Source: Acidimicrobiia bacterium (GTDB lineage Bacteria; Actinomycetota; Acidimicrobiia; Acidimicrobiales; Acidimicrobilacustridaceae). From it: DNA of 13,407 nucleotides. Shown here piece by piece: positions 6,868-12,180 of the stretch; the first letter of the stretch is position 1; every line of letters begins with the position of its first letter. Under the pieces are notes generated by a model. That model did not search any database. It was not told where the DNA came from and was given only the letters and a program-made list of their open reading frames with translations. Location of the stretch: assembly GCA_018882825.1 (NCBI GenBank), contig VERC01000036.1:1-13407 (forward strand), in the 5' to 3' direction. The position numbers and the translations under genes were made by a program.

Positions 6868-8559
6868 GCAGGGGGCCGTCAGCGACCTTCCGGGCATGGC
6901 GCCGGTGTGCTCACCGTCCTCCATGAACACCTCACCGTTGACCAGCGTCCACGCGTAGCCCTCGGCCCGTTGCACGAAGCGACCGGCGCCGGCCGGGAAG
7001 TCGTGGGTGAAGGTGGGCAGGGGCAGGAACAGCCCGTCGAGGTCGAGCACGTTCACATCGGCCCGAGCGCCGGGGCGCAGCACACCGCGGTCGGCCAGTC
7101 CGAACAGGGCCGCGGCGCGACCGGTGAGTTGGTGCACGCCCTCGCCCACCGACATGAGTCCGCGTTCACGCACCCAGTAGGAGAGGAAGAACGTGGGTTG
7201 ACTGGCGTCGAGGATCTGTCCGACATGCGCGCCCGAATCGGCCAGGCCCAGCATCATGCGCGGATCGGTGAGCATCTCGGCGATGGCCGGGAAGTCCTGG
7301 TTGAGGATCGGCCAGTTGAGGATCACCGCGCCGTCGGTGGCGTCGACCAGATCGAGATAGGCCTCGACCGCGCTCGTACCCGCCCGCTCGGCATGGGCGG
7401 CCAGGCTGTCGGTGGGTCGACAGTCGTACCGCGCGCCGCGCTCGGGAGTGAGCACGTAGAACTCGCGACACGACTCGAGTCCGCGTGGGCCGTCACCGGC
7501 GGCGATGAGCCGGGACCGCACTTCCGGATCGCGCAACACCGCCACGCGTTCGTCGAGCGACAGGCCGTCGAGCACCTCCCAGCCCGGTCGATGACCGAAC
7601 GGTGTGTGATGGCCGAGGGAGAAGATCACGCCGATGCTGCGCGAAGTCGTCTGCGGGCGCAGGTCGGCGCCGTCGGCGTTGGCCTGCGCCACGAAGTCGA
7701 GAACCTCGCGCCACTGGTTCGGCGCACTCAGCACGTTGGTGAGGTTGAAGGTGAACGGTCGGCCGGCGGCACGACTCATGGCCGCCATGATCGCCACCTC
7801 GCTCTCGGCCCGGTCGGTGCCCGGTCCCTCACCGTCGAAGCGCGGCGCGCACCCGAGCACACCGCGACCGTGGGTGCGCAGCACCGAGGCCAGCGTCACC
7901 AGCTCGCGTTCGACCGCCCAGGTTCCGGGCACGTTGCGGCCATCGGCGGCCACGTGCCGACCGGTGCGCGAGGTGGAGAACCCCACCGCACCGGCGCGCA
8001 TCGCCTCGTCGACGAGGTCGACCATCAGCGCCAGTTCCTCGTCGGTGGGAACGGCGTCGGCATCGAGTGACCGATCGCCCATGGCGTAGTAGCGAACCGC
8101 GCCGTGCCCCACGAAGCCGCCGTGGTTCAGTCCGGTGGGTGTGGCATCGAGCCAGCGCAGGTAGTCGCCGTGCGTCGTCCACGTCCACGGCAGTCCCTCG
8201 AGGATCGACCGGGCGGGGATGTCCTCCACCGATTCCATGGCCGAGGCCAGGAAGCCGGCGTCGCCCGGACGCACCGGGGCGAAGGTCATCCCGCAGTTGC
8301 CCAGCACCACCGAGGTGACACCGTGCCAACACGTCGACGTGCCCAACGGGTCCCACCCGAACTGCGCGTCGAGATGGGTGTGCACGTCGATGAACCCGGG
8401 GGTGACGAGCCGTCCCTCGGCCTCGAGCGTGCGCGCTCCAGTGCCGACGTCGTCACCGATGGCCACGATGGTGTCGCCGTCGATGGCCACCTCGGCCGGG
8501 CGCGGTTCGGCACCGGTCCCGTCGACGACGAGCCCTCCGCGGATGACCAGATCGTGCAT
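6865..8559 (-). CDS. Amidohydrolase family protein, D-aminoacylase (N-acyl-D-amino-acid deacylase)-like
   Basis: A 564-aa TIM-barrel metal hydrolase of the amidohydrolase superfamily. The closest pattern is the D-aminoacylase / N-acyl-D-glutamate deacylase group, which removes acyl groups from D-amino acids. Seen: the N-terminal beta-sandwich strand (VIRGGLVVDGTG), GFIDVHTHLD (56-64) with metal-binding His 60 and His 62, GNCG (87-90) with Cys 89 where this group has its metal-ligand cysteine, HGRG (230-233), LADSGAHVGQ (439-448) with catalytic Asp 441, and the C-terminal return to the sandwich (GVLRPGARADVNVLD, 492-506). Many environmental actinobacterial homologues are annotated this way without a proven substrate, so substrate is open. 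ATG 8559 lies 28 bases after the sucD stop and six bases after a TACTGT element. It heads the purN-purH run, 11 bases from purN. Confidence 0.85.
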   Translation of the reverse strand: MHDLVIRGGLVVDGTGAEPRPAEVAIDGDTIVAIGDDVGTGARTLEAEGRLVTPGFIDVHTHLDAQFGWDPLGTSTCWHGVTSVVLGNCGMTFAPVRPGDAGFLASAMESVEDIPARSILEGLPWTWTTHGDYLRWLDATPTGLNHGGFVGHGAVRYYAMGDRSLDADAVPTDEELALMVDLVDEAMRAGAVGFSTSRTGRHVAADGRNVPGTWAVERELVTLASVLRTHGRGVLGCAPRFDGEGPGTDRAESEVAIMAAMSRAAGRPFTFNLTNVLSAPNQWREVLDFVAQANADGADLRPQTTSRSIGVIFSLGHHTPFGHRPGWEVLDGLSLDERVAVLRDPEVRSRLIAAGDGPRGLESCREFYVLTPERGARYDCRPTDSLAAHAERAGTSAVEAYLDLVDATDGAVILNWPILNQDFPAIAEMLTDPRMMLGLADSGAHVGQILDASQPTFFLSYWVRERGLMSVGEGVHQLTGRAAALFGLADRGVLRPGARADVNVLDLDGLFLPLPTFTHDFPAGAGRFVQRAEGYAWTLVNGEVFMEDGEHTGAMPGRSLTAPC

Positions 8560-8565
8560 GCCCCG

Positions 8566-8571
8566 ACAGTA
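8566..8571 (-). promoter_or_regulatory. Putative -10 element of the amidohydrolase-purNH operon (leaderless)
   Basis: TACTGT on the minus strand fits TANNNT, and six bases separate it from the ATG at 8559, which puts the predicted transcription start on the A of the start codon. No -35 match is visible. It lies in the 28-base gap after sucD, so the operon below may be independent of sucCD. Confidence 0.5.
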
Positions 8572-8587
8572 CCGACGGGGCGGTGGC

Positions 8588-9481
8588 TCAGGCCCAGCCG
8601 TGCTCGCGGACGACCTGCACCATCAGTTCGCCGGCCTCGGTGGGGTTCTTGCCCACGCGCACACCAGCGGCCTCGAGGGCCTCCATCTTGGCCGCGGCGG
8701 TGCCCTTGCCACCGGAGACGATGGCTCCGGCGTGGCCCATCTTCTTCCCCGGAGGCGCGGTCACACCGGCCACGTAGGAGACGACCGGCTTGGTCATCTT
8801 CGTGGCGATGAACTCGGCGGCCTCCTCCTCGGCCGACCCACCGATCTCACCGATCATCATCACGGCCTTGGTGTCGGGGTCGTCCTCGAAGGCGGCGAGG
8901 CAGTCGATGAACGAGGTACCGGGCACGGGATCGCCGCCGATGCCCACACAGGTGGTCACACCGATGTCCTGCAACTTCAGTTCGTAGAGCGCCTGGTAGG
9001 TGAGGGTGCCCGAACGGCTGACGATGCCCACCGGCCCACCGGGCTTGGCGATCTCGCCGGCGGTGATGCCGATGTTGCACTTCCCGGGACTGATGATGCC
9101 GGGGCAGTTCGGGCCGAGCAGGCGCACGTTCGGGAAGTCACGCTTCAACTTGTTGAAGAACCACGCCTCGTCGTGGGCCGGCACACCCTCGGTGATGCAC
9201 ACGATGAACTCGACGCCGCCTTCGGCTGCCTCCATCACCGCGGCGCGCACGCCGGGCGCCGGGATGAAGATGCACGAGGCGTTGGCACCGGTGGCGGCGA
9301 CCGCGTCGCCCACCGAGGCGAAGATCGGGATGCCGTCCACGTCGGTCCCGGCCTTCTTGGGGTTGGTGCCGCCGACCACGTTGGTGCCGTAGTCACGGTT
9401 GCGTAGGCCGTAGAAGCGTCCCTGGGAACCGGTGAGGCCCTGGTAGACGACCTTGGTGTTCTCGTCGACGAAGATGCTCAC
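8588..9481 (-). CDS. sucD: Succinyl-CoA synthetase (succinate-CoA ligase), alpha subunit
   Basis: With SucC, interconverts succinyl-CoA and succinate while making ATP or GTP, a TCA-cycle step. The 297-aa product has the CoA-binding Rossmann domain (YQGLTGSQGRFY, 13-24), GPNCPGIISPGKCNIG (123-138), SRSGTLTYQ (155-163), CVGIGGDPVPG (178-188) and the phosphohistidine loop KMGHAGAIVSGGKG (247-260), with the phosphorylated His at 250. Length and motifs are standard. The start is a GTG at 9481, seven bases after the sucC TGA, preceded by a weak GGA; the pair is translationally linked. The end is followed by the amidohydrolase promoter. Confidence 0.97.
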   Translation of the reverse strand: MSIFVDENTKVVYQGLTGSQGRFYGLRNRDYGTNVVGGTNPKKAGTDVDGIPIFASVGDAVAATGANASCIFIPAPGVRAAVMEAAEGGVEFIVCITEGVPAHDEAWFFNKLKRDFPNVRLLGPNCPGIISPGKCNIGITAGEIAKPGGPVGIVSRSGTLTYQALYELKLQDIGVTTCVGIGGDPVPGTSFIDCLAAFEDDPDTKAVMMIGEIGGSAEEEAAEFIATKMTKPVVSYVAGVTAPPGKKMGHAGAIVSGGKGTAAAKMEALEAAGVRVGKNPTEAGELMVQVVREHGWA

Positions 9482-9488
9482 GTCGTCC

Positions 9489-10631
9489 TCAGTTCTTCTT
9501 GGCGAGTTCGACGGCGGTCGCCGCGGCCTCGAGCATGGTGGGCTTGCTCTGGAGCTTGTCGGAGAGGTGCGGGGCCAACAGCGCCCGTCCCTCCTCGGCG
9601 TTGGTGCCGTCGAGGCGGATCACGATCGGCGCCGAGATGTCGACCATCTCCAGGGCGCCGATGATGCCCTTGGCCACCTCCTCGCCCCGCGTGATGCCAC
9701 CGAAGATGTTGATGAAGATCGACTTCACGTTGGGGTCGTCGTTGATGACCTGCAGCGCGCCGGCCATCACCTCGGCGTTGGCCCCGCCACCGATGTCGAG
9801 GAAGTTGGCGGGCTTGCCACCGGCCTGGTTGACGACGTCGAGTGTGCTCATGGCCAGACCGGCACCGTTGGCGATGACGCCCACCGTTCCGTCGAGGCCG
9901 ACGTACTGGAGTCCCTTGGCGTGGGCCGCCTCCTCGCGCTCGTCGCGCACCTGCGTGCTCTCGTACTCGGCCCACTCGTGACGGAAGTCGGCGTTGTTGT
10001 CGAGCGTGACCTTGGCGTCGAGCGCGTGCACGTTGCCGTCGGTCTTCACGATCAGCGGGTTGATCTCGGCCAGATCGGCGTCACCGTCGGTGTAGGCGGT
10101 GTAGAGCTTGCGCAGCAGTTCGACGGCGCCGTCGGTGACGGCCGGGTTCAACCTGGCCGCCGTCACCCACTCGCGACACTGGGCCTCGGAGAGTCCGTCG
10201 ACCGGATCGATCCAGATCTTGGCGATGGCATCGGGGTTGTCGACGGCCACCTGCTCGATCTCGACCCCGCCCTCGGCCGACAGCATGCCGAGGTGCTTCT
10301 TGGCCGATCGATCGAGGGTGAACGAGGCGTAGTACTCCTCGGCGATGTCCGAGGCGTGCTCGATCCACAGGATCCGGGTGATGTGTCCCTTGATGTCGAG
10401 CCCGAGGATGTTGCCGGCGTGCTCCCGCACCTCGTCGGCGTTGGTGGCGAGCTTGACGCCTCCCGCCTTGCCGCGACCTCCGGCGTGCACCTGCGCCTTG
10501 ACCACCACCGGGTAGCCCACGGCGTCGGCAGCGGCAACGGCCTCGTCGACGGAGCGGACGGCCCGGCCGTCGGAGACGGGGATGCCGAAGGTGGCGAAGA
10601 ATTGTTTGCCCTGATATTCGAGTAGATCCAC
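9489..10631 (-). CDS. sucC: Succinyl-CoA synthetase (succinate-CoA ligase), beta subunit
   Basis: Nucleotide-binding and succinate-binding partner of SucD. The 380-aa product begins DLLEYQGKQ and has the ATP-grasp fold: VVVKAQVHAGGRGKAGGVK (42-60) with the nucleotide-binding Lys 45, AEINPL (188-193) with metal-binding residues, NGAGLAMSTLD (255-265) and the C-terminal flavodoxin-like ligase domain with LDIGGGA (278-284) and FGGITRG (310-316). E. coli SucC is 388 aa, so length fits. GTG 10631 is chosen because the conserved N-terminus starts there; upstream frame residues have no family support. A TACGTT element lies eight bases before it and no Shine-Dalgarno sequence is seen. It heads the sucCD pair and is divergent from the Rieske-like gene. 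Confidence 0.97.
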   Translation of the reverse strand: MDLLEYQGKQFFATFGIPVSDGRAVRSVDEAVAAADAVGYPVVVKAQVHAGGRGKAGGVKLATNADEVREHAGNILGLDIKGHITRILWIEHASDIAEEYYASFTLDRSAKKHLGMLSAEGGVEIEQVAVDNPDAIAKIWIDPVDGLSEAQCREWVTAARLNPAVTDGAVELLRKLYTAYTDGDADLAEINPLIVKTDGNVHALDAKVTLDNNADFRHEWAEYESTQVRDEREEAAHAKGLQYVGLDGTVGVIANGAGLAMSTLDVVNQAGGKPANFLDIGGGANAEVMAGALQVINDDPNVKSIFINIFGGITRGEEVAKGIIGALEMVDISAPIVIRLDGTNAEEGRALLAPHLSDKLQSKPTMLEAAATAVELAKKN

Positions 10632-10639
10632 GGCCGGAC

Positions 10640-10645
10640 AACGTA
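10640..10645 (-). promoter_or_regulatory. Putative -10 element of sucCD
   Basis: TACGTT on the minus strand fits TANNNT and ends eight bases before the GTG at 10631, giving a predicted leader of 0-2 bases. A weak TTGGGT at 10664-10669 lies 18 bases upstream as a possible -35. The rest of the 89-base gap to the divergent gene shows nothing clear apart from that gene's own -10. Confidence 0.4.
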
Positions 10646-10708
10646 GCCACTCGACGGGCCTCGGACCCAACCCCCGGGACCGCGCTGGGGAACGGGCACC
10701 GACGGGGC

Positions 10709-10714
10709 CATACT
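10709..10714 (+). promoter_or_regulatory. Putative -10 element of the Rieske-like gene (leaderless)
   Basis: CATACT matches TATACT with one change, and six bases separate it from the ATG at 10721, predicting a transcription start on the A of the start codon. No -35 match is visible at the usual distance. There is no Shine-Dalgarno sequence before the ATG. Confidence 0.45.
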
Positions 10715-10720
10715 GCGACC

Positions 10721-11218
10721 ATGCCCGTTCAGGAGTCCCGCCGACGGACCTCCCGCTCCCTCGTGCTGGCCGTGGCCGGCGTCGCCGTCGGGATCATGCT
10801 GGTCCTCGGACTGTTCGTGATCGCCATCCCCTCGCTCACCGAGTCGGGCACCATCGAGGTGCAGTTGGGGTCCGACACCTACGACGCCGGTGGGGCCGCC
10901 TCCCGGTCGGAGAACATCCGCGACGGCGGTCCCCTGCTGTTCTCCGACGTGTCCAGCGGCAATCGCGACATCTACCTGCAGCACATCGGTGACGACATCC
11001 AGACCGGTTGGTACGCATTCGACGCCCGCCGGGTGGGTCAGTCCCGGAACTGCACCCTCGTGTGGCAGCCGGCCGAGTCGACCTTCCGCGACCCCTGCGA
11101 CGACACGGTGGTCCCGGCCGACGGGGCCGGTCAGCCGACGTACCCGGTGACGATCACCGACAAGGGCAAGGTCGTGATCGACCTCACACCCGACGAACCG
11201 CCCACCGGCTCCCGCTGA
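10721..11218 (+). CDS. Membrane-anchored extracytoplasmic protein with a degenerate Rieske-like domain
   Basis: A 165-aa protein of unproven function. The N-terminus is basic (ESRRRTSR), followed by one membrane helix at about 13-36 and no signal-peptidase or lipoprotein site that I can see, so it is probably anchored with the rest outside. The segment CTLVWQPAESTFRDPC (111-126), then PADG (132-135) and YPVTITDKGKVVIDL (141-155), follows the layout of the second half of Rieske domains (GC.L.WNPAE..F.CPCHGS.F...DG, ending in V...DG.V.VDL). The cluster ligands are gone: no CTH motif, Asp 124 where a ligand Cys should be, Asp 127 where the His should be. Cys 111 and Cys 126 match the Rieske disulfide pair. 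No 2Fe-2S cluster is expected. It is single-gene, divergent from sucC and convergent with efeU. The Rieske relation is an inference from pattern and would need a profile search. Confidence 0.75.
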   Translation: MPVQESRRRTSRSLVLAVAGVAVGIMLVLGLFVIAIPSLTESGTIEVQLGSDTYDAGGAASRSENIRDGGPLLFSDVSSGNRDIYLQHIGDDIQTGWYAFDARRVGQSRNCTLVWQPAESTFRDPCDDTVVPADGAGQPTYPVTITDKGKVVIDLTPDEPPTGSR

Positions 11219-11249
11219 GCACTCTCCGACCGACGCGCCGTGCGTGCCC

Positions 11250-12128
11250 TCAGGCCGAGACGGTCGGTGCGGAGGCCGGTGCAGAGGCCGATACGCCCGA
11301 GGCCACGGCGCTCTGCGTCCGTTCTGCACCCCGACGCGGCTGACGCAGGAACAGCACCAACGTCGGCACGAGGTAGCCGAACCAGGCCACGACCTGGAGC
11401 ACCGACAACGAGGCCCGGAAGTTGAACAGGCCGCTCAACAACGAGCCGTACCAGGCCTCTTCGTCGTACCACGACGGCATGGTCAGGGCGACGGCGTCCT
11501 CACCCGGCAACCACCCGAGTTCCTGGAACTCGTGCACGGCGTAGGACAGCACGCCGGCCGCCACCACGATCAGCAGTGCGCCGGTCACCAGGAAGAAGGT
11601 GGAGAGGTTGAAGTTCACGGCCCGCTTGTAGAGGAGATACCCGAGCACCACCGACACGGCGAGGCCGAGCACCCCACCCACCGCCGGATGACCCGTTCCC
11701 GACGTGGCCTGATCGTTCGTCCACAGGAACAGCGCGGTCTCCAGTCCCTCGCGCCCGACGGCCACGGCGGCCAGCACGGCCAGCGCCACGCCGCCGACGT
11801 CGAGGGCGGCATCCATCTTCCCGTGCAGTTCACCCTTGATCGTGTGCGCGGTGCGACGCATCCAGAACACCATCCACGTGAGGAACCCGACGGTGAGCAG
11901 CGACATGATCCCGGCGAAGGCCTCCTCGGCCTCGTCGCTGAGTGAGTTCGAAGTGATGTCCAGCACGAGGACGAAGCCGAGGCTGACCACCACGGCGATC
12001 CCCACACCGATCCAGATCCAGCGCAGGTGCTCGGTGCGCCGCACCTTGACCAGATAGGCCACGAGGATGCCGACGATCAGCGCCGCCTCGAGCCCCTCGC
12101 GCAACCCGATGAGGAAGTTGGAGAACAT
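11250..12128 (-). CDS. efeU: EfeU / FTR1 family high-affinity iron permease
   Basis: An integral membrane iron permease, the homologue of yeast Ftr1 and E. coli EfeU. The 292-aa product has about seven hydrophobic segments and both R-E-G-L-E iron-binding motifs, at 10-14 (LREGLEAALIVG) and 126-130 (GREGLETALFLW). The tail (about 263-292) is a polar, Ser/Ala-rich cytoplasmic or disordered extension. In E. coli the permease works with EfeO and the haem peroxidase EfeB; neither is encoded here, since the gene converges on the Rieske-like gene 31 bases later. Partners would have to be elsewhere. ATG 12128 is the family N-terminus. Upstream are a good promoter and an iron-box palindrome, so expression should be shut off when iron is plentiful. 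Confidence 0.93.
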   Translation of the reverse strand: MFSNFLIGLREGLEAALIVGILVAYLVKVRRTEHLRWIWIGVGIAVVVSLGFVLVLDITSNSLSDEAEEAFAGIMSLLTVGFLTWMVFWMRRTAHTIKGELHGKMDAALDVGGVALAVLAAVAVGREGLETALFLWTNDQATSGTGHPAVGGVLGLAVSVVLGYLLYKRAVNFNLSTFFLVTGALLIVVAAGVLSYAVHEFQELGWLPGEDAVALTMPSWYDEEAWYGSLLSGLFNFRASLSVLQVVAWFGYLVPTLVLFLRQPRRGAERTQSAVASGVSASAPASAPTVSA

Positions 12129-12134
12129 GGCGAG

Positions 12135-12163
12135 ATGTTAGGCATGCCTAACGGATCTGACAA
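12135..12163 (-). promoter_or_regulatory. efeU: Putative promoter of efeU (leaderless)
   Basis: On the minus strand TTGTCA (12163-12158) is five of six to the -35 consensus, followed by a 17-base spacer and TAACAT (12140-12135), a TANNNT -10. Six bases then lead to the ATG at 12128, so transcription would start at the start codon. It is the best-matched promoter in the window, and its -10 lies within the iron-box palindrome. Confidence 0.6.
12137..12152. promoter_or_regulatory. DtxR/IdeR-like iron box over the efeU promoter
   Basis: GTTAGGCATGCCTAAC is a perfect 16-base palindrome. Its TTAGG..CCTAA core is the core of the known actinobacterial iron boxes (consensus near TTAGGTTAGSCTAACCTAA) bound by DtxR and IdeR with ferrous iron. 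It overlaps the predicted efeU -10 and part of the spacer, so a bound repressor would block RNA polymerase. The gene's role in iron uptake agrees. The repressor gene is not in the window. Confidence 0.7.
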
Positions 12164-12176
12164 GTCGTCAGATCCG
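12152..12176. terminator. Hairpin between pcrA and efeU, possible pcrA terminator
   Basis: CGGATCTGAC (12152-12161) and GTCAGATCCG (12167-12176) form a perfect 10-base-pair stem with a five-base loop, starting five bases after the pcrA stop. There is no U-run after it, which is common for actinobacterial terminators but leaves the role uncertain. It also contains the efeU -35 and touches the iron box, so it could be a second regulatory palindrome instead. Confidence 0.5.
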
Positions 12177-12180
12177 GGGA

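Noticed and set aside
8588..10631. Whether sucC and sucD could be citrate or malate-CoA ligase subunits instead
   Set aside because: Lengths, the SucD phosphohistidine loop and the SucC ATP-grasp and N-terminal EYQGK motif all fit ordinary succinyl-CoA synthetase, and the gene neighbourhood agrees.
11226..11267. Inverted repeat CCGACCG / CGGTCGG near the convergent ends of the Rieske-like gene and efeU
   Set aside because: A seven-base stem with a loop of about 28 bases, partly inside efeU; too weak for a terminator call.
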